Assembly (NCBI GenBank): GCA_030041475.1
Contig: JASHNU010000086.1
Coordinates: 117,823-181,822 of the forward strand
From: Candidatus Sulfotelmatobacter sp.
Lineage (GTDB): Bacteria > Acidobacteriota > Terriglobia > Terriglobales > Acidobacteriaceae
Reading direction: 5' to 3'
Length of the DNA: 64,000 nt
Made by a program: the position numbers and the translations under genes. The notes under the pieces are model-generated. The model saw only the letters and a program-made list of their open reading frames with translations. It did no database searches and was not told where the DNA came from. Positions 48,111-56,728 of the stretch are shown here, in pieces; within the stretch, counting starts at the first letter, position 1; each line of letters opens with the position of its first letter.

Positions 48111-49109
48111 ATGCAACGCCCAGCCACGACAGTACTTCGCATTGGCGCCTGGTGTGTCAATCCAACGTCCGGGCAGATTTCGCGGGATGGAGAGGCCACT
48201 CGGCTCGAGGCGCGGACCATGCAACTGCTGCTGTGTCTCGCCGAGCACGCTGGCGAGGTCGTCAGCATCGATGACTTGCTCGACCAAGTCTGGTCTGGGG
48301 TCAACGTCAGTCCGGACTCCGTCTATCAGGCAGTGACATCGCTCCGCCGCGTACTCGGCGACGACGCCAAGCAACCCACTTACATCGCGACCGTGCCGCG
48401 ACTGGGATATCGGATGGTGGCGACGGTCTGTCCCTGGGCGGATCGTGTCAGTGAAGATCAGCCCATCGCGCAGACGGGCTCTGCGCGGGACACAGACAGC
48501 GAACATCCGACCCCGGCGGCCACCGATGTGGCGGAGAACGATGCGCCGACGCCCAGTCCGCGCAGAACCGGCGTCATGTGGGCAGCCGTCGCAGCGCTTT
48601 GCCTTGCGCTCGTCGTCGCTACTGCTTTCCGGCTCCACTTCCACGGCAAAAACTACAATAACTCGGCCGTAACCGTTGTTCCTCAGTCACAGAAATCCAT
48701 CGCGGTGTTGCCGTTTCTCGACCTGACCGAAGGGAGGACCGAGGGGACCTTCGCCGACGGCATGACCGAGGAACTGATTGACAAACTCAGCAGGATCCCG
48801 GGCTTTCAGGTACCGGCTCCCACATCTTCCTTCTATTTCAAGGGGAAACAAATACCAATCGCCGACATCGCTAAAACGCTAGGTGTCGCTTATGTGCTCG
48901 ATGGGAGCGTGCGCAAGTCAAATACAGACGGTTGGCTGCGGGTCGCCGCGCGGCTGATTCGTGTCGACAACGGTTACGTTGTATGGTCCGAAACCTACGA
49001 CCAACCATTGGACGACATCCTGATGGTCCAAGACGACATAGCCGGTGAAGTAACGAAAGCGCTGAGGGCGTCCATTGAAGCCATACCGGCCCGCGATAAA
49101 TCGCAGTGA
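48111..49109 (+). CDS. CadC-like winged-helix membrane regulator with TolB-N-like domain
   Basis: A 332-residue membrane-bound transcription factor. The N-terminal OmpR/PhoB-type winged helix spans residues 8-105 (EARTMQLLLCLAEHAGEVVS, then the TVPRLGYRMV wing). A linker and one membrane helix (about residues 150-170) lead to a periplasmic domain of about 140 residues (SIAVLPFLDLTEGRTEGTFA, GVAYVLDGSVRKS) that resembles the TolB N-terminal/FlgO-like sensor of adenylate cyclases and CadC relatives. It probably regulates the divergent yceI/doxX genes or itself. Confidence 0.88.
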   Translation: MQRPATTVLRIGAWCVNPTSGQISRDGEATRLEARTMQLLLCLAEHAGEVVSIDDLLDQVWSGVNVSPDSVYQAVTSLRRVLGDDAKQPTYIATVPRLGYRMVATVCPWADRVSEDQPIAQTGSARDTDSEHPTPAATDVAENDAPTPSPRRTGVMWAAVAALCLALVVATAFRLHFHGKNYNNSAVTVVPQSQKSIAVLPFLDLTEGRTEGTFADGMTEELIDKLSRIPGFQVPAPTSSFYFKGKQIPIADIAKTLGVAYVLDGSVRKSNTDGWLRVAARLIRVDNGYVVWSETYDQPLDDILMVQDDIAGEVTKALRASIEAIPARDKSQ

Positions 49110-49357
49110 TGTGGTCGGCACCCCGCGAGCTGTTGGCTTTTCCGGTTCCGTTGGTAACCCCGGTACACTCCCTTTCGGTAACCCTTGGTAACCATACGGT
49201 TCATGACGCACGGTCGTACAATTGGCCTTGTCCGGCCGGAGTTCTGCCGATAAGCAGATTACGCCCGAGATCTTACCCGGAATGCCGCCCCCCCCCCGGC
49301 GTTTAGCGGGTTGTTCTAGACGTCAGTTCTAGGCCCGGGTCTGGAGTTCGCGCTCTT
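49110..49357. other. Gap upstream of the large TPR protein with poly-C tract
   Basis: No gene. There are three GGTAACC motifs around 49150-49195, two of them in TTGGTAACC form, and a run of ten C at 49288-49297. Possible operator sites and a slippage-prone homopolymer. Confidence 0.4.
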
Positions 49358-52300
49358 ATGGCATTGTTCGGCTTCAACAAACAGAAAGTCCTCGCCAATG
49401 CGGAGAAGTATGTCCAGCAGGGCAAGCTGCAGAATGCCATCTCGGAGTACGAAAAAATCCTCAAGAACGACTCCAAAGATCTGACGGTCACCAACACCGT
49501 CGGCGATCTGTACTCGCGTATCGGCGAAAGCGACAAAGCCACCGAGTGCTTCAAGAATGTGGGCGATGCCTATGCCAACCAAGGATTCACGGTCAAGGCC
49601 ATCGCTATGTACAAGAAGATCAGCAAGCTCAAGCCATCGCTTGAGAGTCTGCTGAAGCTGGCCGAACTCTACACGCAGCAGGGCCTGTTCAACGACGCCC
49701 GCGCCCAGTATCTGCAGGTTGCCGAAGAATTTTTGAAGTCGGGCGAGCTGGAGAATGCCGTCCGCATCTTCCAGAAGATTCTGGAGATGGACCCGGAGAA
49801 CAGCAACATGCGGGTCCGCCTGGCGGAAGTCTACGTTCGCCTGGGCAAGAAAACGGAAGCTTGGCAGATTTTCTCTTCCGCTGCCGAGAGTTTGCGCGCC
49901 AAAGGATCGCTCAGTGCGGCAGACGAGATCCTGCAGCGCATGCTGGCGATCGAGCCCGGCAACACTTACGCCCTGCTGATGCAGGGCAAGAACCTGCTCG
50001 AATCCGGCGATGCCGCCGGAGCGGTCGCAACGCTGCAGAAGGTCGCGGACATCGACAACAATCCCGAGGGCCTGAAGGATCTGCTGAAAGCCTATTTGCA
50101 GTCGGGGCAACTTTCCGAGGCCGGGACCGTCGCCAATAAGCTGCTGACGGTACACAACGATCTGACGGCGATTTCCAACTTCGCCGACGCCTTAATGCAA
50201 GCCGGTCAATTCGACACCGCGCTGCAGGTTTACGATCAGCACGCCGAGCGCCTGCTGGCGGAGAACTCCGACAAGGTTCTGCAACACCTGCACACCATCA
50301 TCGGGCACGTACGAGAGAATCCCGATTCGCTGCAAAAGCTGCTCGACCTGTTCGACAAAGCGGGCGAGACCACGCACGTCAGCGAGGTAATCGAGTTGCT
50401 GGCTCATGCCAGCGTGCAGGCGGGCGACCTGCCCCGCGCCCGCGACCTCTACCAGAAACTGGCGCAGCTCGAGCCCCAGAATCCGCTGCACATGCAGAAT
50501 TACCAGCAGGTGGTCAACCAGCTTGGCGGCGGCAGTTCGGACACGAAGCTGATTACGCCGGAAGAGGCGGTTGTTCTCATCGACGATCTGGAGGCGACAG
50601 CGCCCTCTGTTCACCAGCATTATTCCGACGAGGTCGCGCTCGCGGTGCGTTCGGCGCTGACCGACGCTGAGCTGTTTATCTCTTACAACATGCCAGCCAA
50701 GGCCCTGGGCCCGCTCTTGGCGGCGTTGCCGATGGCGCCGGATGATCAGCGCCTGAACCAGCGTCTGGCCGCCCTGCACACCCGGGCCGGGCGCTTCGCC
50801 GAAGCTGCGGTCTGCTGCCGCACCCTGCAGAAGGTTTATTCCGAATCCGACCATCCTGACGAAGCCACGCGCTACGGCGAACTGGCCGAACGTTACGAGC
50901 AACGCAGCTCCGCTCCCGTGCTCAGCATGGCCACGGAAGAGGCTCCCATTTATCTCGACGCTGCGCCGCAGGTCGAGGAAGCGCAGGCAGAAACCCCAGA
51001 GTTTTCAGTGGCCGAGGAACCCGCCGAGGTCACAGTCGAAGAAGCCACCCCGGAAGTGGAACAAGAAGAAACAGCTCAGGGAGAGGTGCCGCAGGAAGCA
51101 GCAGTCGAAGAAGGGCACGCCCCCTGGCCTGCTGCTCCGGCTGAAACGGCTGCGGAAGAGATTGCGGTCGAACTGGCAGAAACAGAGTTCGCGGTTGCCG
51201 AAGATTCCTCGGCTACTGAACCGACCTCCTCGGGCGAGATCGATCTGTCTTCGGAGTGGGACGACACGGTCACCATCGAAGACGGCACTACAGAAACCAC
51301 AGAAGGCGAGCCAGCAGAAGCCGAAGCAGCTGCCGCCGAAGCGGTCGAGGATCACGCTGTTGGCTACGATCCAGCCAAAGCTTCGGAGACCATCGACGAA
51401 ATCCGCTTCTATCTCGCCAGCGGAATGCCCGAGCAGGCTATGGCCGCGCTGGCCAAGCTGCAGACTCTCACCGACGATCAGGCCAAGCTGGATGAATTGC
51501 GCGGCGAAGTCGATGCAGGTGTGGCCAGGGCCGCCGAGCAATCGGCGGAACCTGAATTTGAAGAGCTGACGGCGGATGACATTCCTTCCGCCGAGACCGC
51601 GAGCGAAGAAGCCCCGGCTGAAGAAATTACGGTTGAAGCAGCTGCGACTGAAGAAGCCACGCCGGTCGAGGAAGCTGCGGCGGCCGAGGAAACTGTCGAG
51701 GTCGAGGAAGCTCCGGCGGAGCCAGAGCCAGTAGCCGAGGAAATCCCCGTCGTCGCCGAAACATCGGTCGAGCCCCAACCCGTCGCTGAAGCTGAACCCG
51801 AGCCCGAACCTGCAGCAGCTCAGTCCGGTGTCCTGAAAGAGTTTGTTTCCGACCTCGAGTCTTCCCTGGGAGAAGGCTTCCTGCCCGGCACGGTGAGCAA
51901 GCCGGCAACGCAGCCTGCTCATGCCCCTGCCGCCCGGAGCTCGGCTCCGGCTGTCAAGGCTCCGGTCCTGGGAGAGTTTGTCGCCGACATTGAGGCTTCG
52001 CTCGGCGAGGATTTCCTGAAGGCCGCTCCGGTTGCCGGAGGCAAACCGAAAGCTCCTGCCGCGAAGGCGAAGCCGGAGCCGGCGGCGGCAACAACTTCTG
52101 CGGCCGCGGCTCCGACACCGGCTGCGCCACCGAGAGTCACGCCGCCACTGGCGGCCAGCGCCGCAGCCTCTGCTGCACCGTCATCCCACGCGGCGGCTCC
52201 GCCCACGCCAACGGCTTCCGTCGCCTGGTCTGCCCCCGCTGCGGAAGCCCCGAAGATGCCGCCTCCCATGCCTGCCCCGGCTCCGTCTGCGGGCAAGACT

Positions 52301-52771
52301 TCTCCCTTTGGCGAGGATGCCGGCATCGACTTGGCGGAAATGTTCGGCGAACTAAAACAGGATCTGGAAGCCGATGTCGCCACCGCGGACGAGGATCCCG
52401 AGACGCACTACAACCTCGGCATCGCATTCCGCGAGATGGGCCTGCTCGACGAGGCCATCGGCGAACTGCAGAAGGCCTGCCAGTCTTTTGACCGCGGCCA
52501 TCCCTTCCCGCAGATCCTGCAAACTTACACTTGGCTGGCGCAATGCTTCCTCGAAAAGGGCGTGCCCGAGGCCGCCGTGGGCTGGTATGACAAGGCGCTC
52601 CTAGTTCCCGGAATCGATGGCGAGACCCGCGTCGCCCTGAACTACGAACTCGGCGGCGCCTTTGAAGCCGCCGGCGACAAACCTGCCGCACTCAAACACT
52701 TCACCGCGGTTTACTCCAGCAACATCGACTATCGCGACGTTGCCGAGCGCATTCAGGCCCTGAAGTCGTAG
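49358..52771 (+). CDS. Large cytoplasmic TPR-repeat protein with acidic linker
   Basis: A 1137-residue protein without signal peptide or membrane helix. Residues 1-530 are some twelve tetratricopeptide repeats (QGKLQNAISEYEKIL and similar). A long Glu/Ala/Pro/Val-rich disordered stretch (about 540-980), with a short embedded TPR-like segment near 670, follows, and three or four more TPRs close the protein. It is a scaffold or co-chaperone candidate; the partner is unknown. Base composition in the linker is repetitive, as expected for a low-complexity region. Confidence 0.82.
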   Translation: MALFGFNKQKVLANAEKYVQQGKLQNAISEYEKILKNDSKDLTVTNTVGDLYSRIGESDKATECFKNVGDAYANQGFTVKAIAMYKKISKLKPSLESLLKLAELYTQQGLFNDARAQYLQVAEEFLKSGELENAVRIFQKILEMDPENSNMRVRLAEVYVRLGKKTEAWQIFSSAAESLRAKGSLSAADEILQRMLAIEPGNTYALLMQGKNLLESGDAAGAVATLQKVADIDNNPEGLKDLLKAYLQSGQLSEAGTVANKLLTVHNDLTAISNFADALMQAGQFDTALQVYDQHAERLLAENSDKVLQHLHTIIGHVRENPDSLQKLLDLFDKAGETTHVSEVIELLAHASVQAGDLPRARDLYQKLAQLEPQNPLHMQNYQQVVNQLGGGSSDTKLITPEEAVVLIDDLEATAPSVHQHYSDEVALAVRSALTDAELFISYNMPAKALGPLLAALPMAPDDQRLNQRLAALHTRAGRFAEAAVCCRTLQKVYSESDHPDEATRYGELAERYEQRSSAPVLSMATEEAPIYLDAAPQVEEAQAETPEFSVAEEPAEVTVEEATPEVEQEETAQGEVPQEAAVEEGHAPWPAAPAETAAEEIAVELAETEFAVAEDSSATEPTSSGEIDLSSEWDDTVTIEDGTTETTEGEPAEAEAAAAEAVEDHAVGYDPAKASETIDEIRFYLASGMPEQAMAALAKLQTLTDDQAKLDELRGEVDAGVARAAEQSAEPEFEELTADDIPSAETASEEAPAEEITVEAAATEEATPVEEAAAAEETVEVEEAPAEPEPVAEEIPVVAETSVEPQPVAEAEPEPEPAAAQSGVLKEFVSDLESSLGEGFLPGTVSKPATQPAHAPAARSSAPAVKAPVLGEFVADIEASLGEDFLKAAPVAGGKPKAPAAKAKPEPAAATTSAAAAPTPAAPPRVTPPLAASAAASAAPSSHAAAPPTPTASVAWSAPAAEAPKMPPPMPAPAPSAGKTSPFGEDAGIDLAEMFGELKQDLEADVATADEDPETHYNLGIAFREMGLLDEAIGELQKACQSFDRGHPFPQILQTYTWLAQCFLEKGVPEAAVGWYDKALLVPGIDGETRVALNYELGGAFEAAGDKPAALKHFTAVYSSNIDYRDVAERIQALKS

Positions 52772-52905
52772 AATAGCCCGATGGGTTCTGTCCCACTTTG
52801 TCTCGGAAGGGGCTCCTGCGCGCACTGCGCGGGAGTTAATCCCCTTTCCCCACAGGCCGCCTGGGCCCGAATCCTCGTATTCGCCCGAGAGCGGGGGACC
52901 ATGCG

Positions 52906-53280
52906 ATGACAGATCCCACGCCGCTCTCGGCCCCTGCGCACCCGAGTTCCAGGGACACGGGCGGCGACGCCCCAGACGGTGCAGCGCCGCGCACAGTCGT
53001 GCTCGATCCGCCAGCCCAGCCTCGCGAGCCCAGCCGCAAACAGGTCTGGATGCATCGCATTTCCGTCTTTCTGTTCGTCTTGGTGAGTGCCGTGGCGGGA
53101 GTGCTGCTGATCATCCTCCCCTGGACTCCAGAGTGGACCGACAATTACCTTTTGCTGTCCTATCCCAGCCTGCGCGTACTAGTGGGCAGTGGATTTTTCC
53201 GCGGCGTGTGCAGTGGCCTGGGCTTGCTCGATATCTGGATCGGTTTCTGGGAGGCGTTCCACTATCACGAGCAGCAGTGA
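52906..53280 (+). CDS. Small hypothetical membrane protein
   Basis: A 124-residue protein with a Pro/Ala-rich cytoplasmic start, then two hydrophobic segments (VFLFVLVSAVAGVLLIILPW and a C-terminal GVCSGLGLLDIWIGF). No named domain. Its reading frame uses the same GC-rich third-position bias as its neighbours, which supports a real gene. Confidence 0.62.
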   Translation: MTDPTPLSAPAHPSSRDTGGDAPDGAAPRTVVLDPPAQPREPSRKQVWMHRISVFLFVLVSAVAGVLLIILPWTPEWTDNYLLLSYPSLRVLVGSGFFRGVCSGLGLLDIWIGFWEAFHYHEQQ

Positions 53281-53284
53281 CATG

Positions 53285-53330
53285 GTGTAGACCGACGTAT
53301 TCGTCCGCCCGGGCGAGCGAAGCTCAACCG
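53285..53330. repeat. Palindromic repeat type C, intergenic copy
   Basis: TGTAGACCGACGTATTCGTC, then CGCCCGGGCGAGCGAAGC, a diverged copy of the element inserted in mnmE at 34660-34720. Confidence 0.6.
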
Positions 53331-53366
53331 GATTTCTCAAGGCGCCTCTCTTTACGAATTCTATCT

Positions 53367-54245
53367 ATGACTGACAAGCTGAAATCCGCTCCCGTTGCCT
53401 ACCAGAACGAACCGTTCCTAGACAGCCCGGATGGCCGCATCCTGCGTATTCTGTCGGAGTATCAGGAGCCGCTGGCGCGCTTTCGCCGCGAACAGATTCA
53501 GGACACGGTCGTCTTTTTTGGCTCCGCGCGTTTTCAGGGCCGCCAGGACGCCGCCAAGACTCTATCCACGGTAGAGAACAACCGCGACGCGGTTTCTTCC
53601 GCCAAGCTCAAGGAAGATCTGAAAGTCGCTCAGGCGGGGCTCGACATGGCCCGCTATTACGAAGACGCCCGCCGGCTCGCCTACCAGCTCACCAAATGGT
53701 CGATCGAGATTCCCGCGCGCCGCCGCCGCTTTGTGGTCACGACCGGCGGAGGCCCCGGCATCATGGAAGCTGCCAATCTTGGCGCGCACGAAGCCGGCGG
53801 CAAGACCATCGGCCTCAACATTCAGCTGCCCTTCGAGCAGCATCCTAATCCCTACGTCACGCCGTCGCTCAATTTTCAGTTTCACTACTTCTTCATGCGC
53901 AAGTTCTGGTTCGCTTATCTGGCCAAGGGACTGGTCATCTTTCCCGGCGGCTTCGGCACCATGGACGAGCTGTTCGAAATCCTCACGCTGGCGCAGACCG
54001 ACAAGCTGGCCAAGAAAATTCTGGTCATCATCTACGGCAGCGAATACTGGAACAAGATCATCAACTTCCAGGCCTTTGTGGACGCCGGCGCCGTCTCACA
54101 GCAGGACCTCGACCTGTTCAAAGTCGTCGACTCGCCCGACGAAGCTTTTGAGTTTCTGCGCGAGGGTCTGACGAAACATCATCTCGGCGGCACGCCGAAG
54201 AAGGCCGGCGAAGGCTTGCCCGAGATCGCCAAGACCAGGCCGTGA
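53367..54245 (+). CDS. LOG/TIGR00730 family nucleotide-binding protein
   Basis: A 292-residue Rossmann-like protein of the LOG family (once called lysine decarboxylase). ATG 53367 is chosen since the longer frame runs through the preceding gene. Motifs GGGPGIMEAAN and PGGFGTMDELFEIL are conserved. Many members are cytokinin riboside 5'-monophosphate phosphoribohydrolases or nucleotide 5'-monophosphate nucleosidases. An N-terminal extension of about 80 residues before the core is longer than typical. It sits 4 bases before thiE. Confidence 0.86.
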   Translation: MTDKLKSAPVAYQNEPFLDSPDGRILRILSEYQEPLARFRREQIQDTVVFFGSARFQGRQDAAKTLSTVENNRDAVSSAKLKEDLKVAQAGLDMARYYEDARRLAYQLTKWSIEIPARRRRFVVTTGGGPGIMEAANLGAHEAGGKTIGLNIQLPFEQHPNPYVTPSLNFQFHYFFMRKFWFAYLAKGLVIFPGGFGTMDELFEILTLAQTDKLAKKILVIIYGSEYWNKIINFQAFVDAGAVSQQDLDLFKVVDSPDEAFEFLREGLTKHHLGGTPKKAGEGLPEIAKTRP

Positions 54246-54249
54246 ACCG

Positions 54250-55002
54250 ATGTCCGCCCGCTGCCTCCTCTACTACATCACCGACCGCAACGCATTTGCT
54301 TCGGACGAACCTACGCGCCGCGCCCGCCTGCTTGACAAAATCGCCGAGGCGGCCCGCGCCGGCGTGGATTACATTCAGCTGCGCGAGAAAGATTTGTCGA
54401 CACGCGATCTGGAATCTCTCGCGCGCGAAGCCGTTCGCGTAATCCGCGAAACCCGACGGCTGGCCCCTGGCCCCCGGCCCCTGCCCCCTGTTCTCCTCAT
54501 CAACTCCCGCACCGACATTGCTCTCGCCATAGGCGCCGACGGTGTCCACCTGCGCTCGGACGACATCTCCCCGCAGGAAGCGCGAGCAATCTGGGAGAAA
54601 AGTTATGCAGGGACAGCTGCCCTCAGCTGTCCGGCGGCGCGAAGCACTGCAGAGGGCGTCTGCGAAGCCCTGGCACGACCTTTGATCGGCGTTTCCTGTC
54701 ACTCGCCCGAGGAAGTCGCCCGCGCCGCAGCCAACGGAGCCACCTTCGCCGTTTTCGCTCCGATTTTCGAAAAAAAGCTGTTCGAAAAAAAAGATGCTCC
54801 CCGGGCGCATCCCACCGGCCTCGCCGCTCTAGCGCAAGCCTGTAAAGCAGACATCCCCGTCCTCGCGCTCGGCGGGATCACACTATCGAATGCGCGATCG
54901 TGTCTCGAAGCGGGAGCCGCTGGGATCGCGGCCATCCGTCTGTTCCAAGAAAATGACGTCGCCACGGTCGTGAGGGAGTTACGTGGAAGAGCGGCGCTTT
55001 AG
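54250..55002 (+). CDS. thiE: Thiamine-phosphate synthase, with two repeat inserts
   Basis: A 250-residue ThiE that joins the thiazole and pyrimidine phosphates of thiamine. The TIM-barrel shows YITDRNAF, IQLREKDLSTRDL, LINSRTDIALAIGADGVHL, IGVSCHSPEEV, TFAVFAPIFEKK and LALGGITLSN. ThiE is normally about 210 residues. Two inserts are visible: a GGCCCCT tandem (54461-54490, residues about 70-81) and a palindromic type B element (54603-54670, residues 119-141) whose peptide matches the tgt insert. The 4-base spacing to the LOG gene suggests co-transcription. Confidence 0.92.
   Translation: MSARCLLYYITDRNAFASDEPTRRARLLDKIAEAARAGVDYIQLREKDLSTRDLESLAREAVRVIRETRRLAPGPRPLPPVLLINSRTDIALAIGADGVHLRSDDISPQEARAIWEKSYAGTAALSCPAARSTAEGVCEALARPLIGVSCHSPEEVARAAANGATFAVFAPIFEKKLFEKKDAPRAHPTGLAALAQACKADIPVLALGGITLSNARSCLEAGAAGIAAIRLFQENDVATVVRELRGRAAL
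54461..54490. repeat. GGCCCCT-type tandem repeat in thiE
   Basis: Four imperfect 7-9-base units (GGCCCCT, GGCCCCC, GGCCCCT, GCCCCCT) encoding LAPGPRPLPP between helix and strand of ThiE. Confidence 0.6.
54603..54670. repeat. Palindromic repeat type B inserted in frame in thiE
   Basis: GGACAGCTG/CAGCTGTCC stem (54611-54632) with CCCT loop and a GGCGGCGCGAAGC flank. It corresponds base for base in layout with the tgt insert on the opposite strand, and encodes GTAALSCPAARSTAE. Confidence 0.8.
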
Positions 55003-55043
55003 CGCCGCGTTAAGAGCCCAAACGTGAGGGGCTTCAGCCCCGG

Positions 55044-55520
55044 CTATCCCGTCCACTTCGCCCCTGTCTTCAATACCTGCATCACCTTCGCGAGCCGCCG
55101 CTTCTTCGTTTCTTCCTGCTTCGCGCCCGCAATCGCATTCGCCATCTCCTTCTTCACCGTGAACGCGAGTTCGTCCCAGCGGGCTTGCGCTTTCTTGCTC
55201 TTTCCCAGTTCTTGCTTCAATTCCGCTGGAGCCTCCATTGTGCGCTCTTCTACATCGCGCTCCATCACAACGTCCACTTCATCGCCGACCTGCACCTTGG
55301 CACCTTCGCGCATGCTCTTGTTCACGGCCATGCAGTACGAGCCGCCCATCGGCATCAGCGACGAGCGGAACGGATAGCCGTTAATCGTCCCACGGACCGG
55401 CACACGCGCCCGCGTGCCGAACGTTGCCGGGACGTCGAATGGCGCAATGAAGCCGGTCGCCGAGCTGCCCTCCTGCCCGATCAGCGTCACTTTGAACCGT
55501 AGTTTCTTCTCGGCCATCAT
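55044..55520 (-). CDS. DUF1905 / YdeI-OmpD-associated protein
   Basis: A 158-residue protein (ATG 55520 or 55517). Residues about 5-95 are a DUF1905 beta-barrel (FKVTLIGQEGSSATGFIAPF, GTINGYPFRSSLMPMGG) and the C-terminal 55 residues are the helical YdeI/OmpD-associated segment (AQARWDELAFTVKKEMANAI). The role is unknown; it is often seen as a stress or envelope-associated protein. It is divergent from the SUMF protein. Confidence 0.86.
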   Translation of the reverse strand: MMAEKKLRFKVTLIGQEGSSATGFIAPFDVPATFGTRARVPVRGTINGYPFRSSLMPMGGSYCMAVNKSMREGAKVQVGDEVDVVMERDVEERTMEAPAELKQELGKSKKAQARWDELAFTVKKEMANAIAGAKQEETKKRRLAKVMQVLKTGAKWTG

Positions 55521-55566
55521 GAACCTCCGCGCCGCGGCGCTGGTAAACTTTAACCCTGGAGTTTGG

Positions 55567-56346
55567 ATGGCGACAACCGCCGATATCCGGCTCCGCAACC
55601 AATCTGACATTCGCATGACGCTGACACAATCGGAAAGCTTGACGGTGGCGATGCAACCTGCGCTGGTGCAGATTCCTGGGGCGTGGTTTCTGATGGGCTC
55701 CGACTCCGGCCAAGATTGCGAACGTCCAATCCATCGCGTTTGGGTGGACGACTTCCTGCTCGCCGCCACGCAAGTCACAAATGCGGATTACGATCTTTTT
55801 CTGCGTGCCACGGGGGCTCTGCCACCTCCATTCCGGCACGACCCGCACTTCAACCATCCGGAGCAGCCAGTGGCCGGAGTTTCGTGGCATGAGGCCACGC
55901 GCTATTGCGAATGGCTCAGCACGCACAGCGGCCGCGCGTATCGCCTGCCGACCGAAGCAGAGTGGGAGTACTCTGCCCGTGGTGGCCTTGAACAAAGACA
56001 ATTCCCCTGGGGCGACGAGTCGCCGCAGTCGCTGCCCGACTACGCCTCGCGCTGGCAGCACGGTCCCGAGCAAGTGGCGCGATACGCGCCCAATGGCTTC
56101 GGCCTTTACGACATCGGCGACAACGTCCACGAATGGTGCAGCGACTGGTATGATCCGAATTACTATGCGATCTCGCCGGAACGTAATCCCCGCGGGCCGG
56201 AGCAGTGCCCCTTGCAGCCTGCACGCAAATCATCCCGTGGCGGATCATGGCGTCATCACATCAAAGTAGCGCACTGCGCCGCGAGGTCGAGCATTCCGCC
56301 GGAATTTCATTACGCCGACTACGGTTTCCGCGTTGCGTGCGATTGA
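55567..56346 (+). CDS. SUMF1/FGE-domain protein lacking the catalytic cysteines
   Basis: A 259-residue formylglycine-generating-enzyme-like domain. ATG 55567 is chosen as the first in-frame start beyond the divergent gene; ATG 55615 is possible. Family blocks are present: VSWHEATRYCEWLS, YRLPTEAEWEYSARGG, GLYDIGDNVHEWCSDWY and the closing RGGSW. True FGEs have two Cys just after RGGS; here the stretch is RHHIKVAHC, so the pair is not conserved. It is more likely a ligand-binding or other SUMF member (as in EgtB or PvdO-like proteins). Confidence 0.86.
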   Translation: MATTADIRLRNQSDIRMTLTQSESLTVAMQPALVQIPGAWFLMGSDSGQDCERPIHRVWVDDFLLAATQVTNADYDLFLRATGALPPPFRHDPHFNHPEQPVAGVSWHEATRYCEWLSTHSGRAYRLPTEAEWEYSARGGLEQRQFPWGDESPQSLPDYASRWQHGPEQVARYAPNGFGLYDIGDNVHEWCSDWYDPNYYAISPERNPRGPEQCPLQPARKSSRGGSWRHHIKVAHCAARSSIPPEFHYADYGFRVACD

Positions 56347-56361
56347 TTGACTGGGAGACCG

Positions 56362-56664
56362 ATGCCAATTGATATGGGAAATTGGTGGTCCAAGCGTAGG
56401 TTCGGCTTGATTTCGCTGGCGCTGTCTTTGACTGAGTTGTTGATTATCTATGGCGCTGTGGCTTGGATTTTAGTGTCGAATCCGCAACATACGCCTCCCT
56501 CGATTCGGAGCCTCGCTAGTTCTGCTTGGTTAATCGGCGGACTGGGCTCGCTCGGCTTCGCGGTTGCCGGCTTAGTTGCAGATTCGCATCGTCTGGTATC
56601 ACTCATTGCGGTGGTCGTCACGATACTGATTTTCTTCGTTTGCGGATTTCAGATGCTGGTGTGA
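56362..56664 (+). CDS. Small hypothetical membrane protein
   Basis: A 100-residue protein with three hydrophobic segments (GLISLALSLTELLIIYGAVA, WLIGGLGSLGFAVAGLVA, LVSLIAVVVTILIFFVCGF). ATG 56362 has a GGGAG ribosome site; a TTG 15 bases upstream is less likely. The A/T content is somewhat higher than the surroundings. No family recognised. Confidence 0.62.
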   Translation: MPIDMGNWWSKRRFGLISLALSLTELLIIYGAVAWILVSNPQHTPPSIRSLASSAWLIGGLGSLGFAVAGLVADSHRLVSLIAVVVTILIFFVCGFQMLV

Positions 56665-56728
56665 GAATTCTTCTGGCCGAGCGCCGGCCCAAATCACTCG
56701 TTACAGATTTCCCAATTACTCAATTCCA

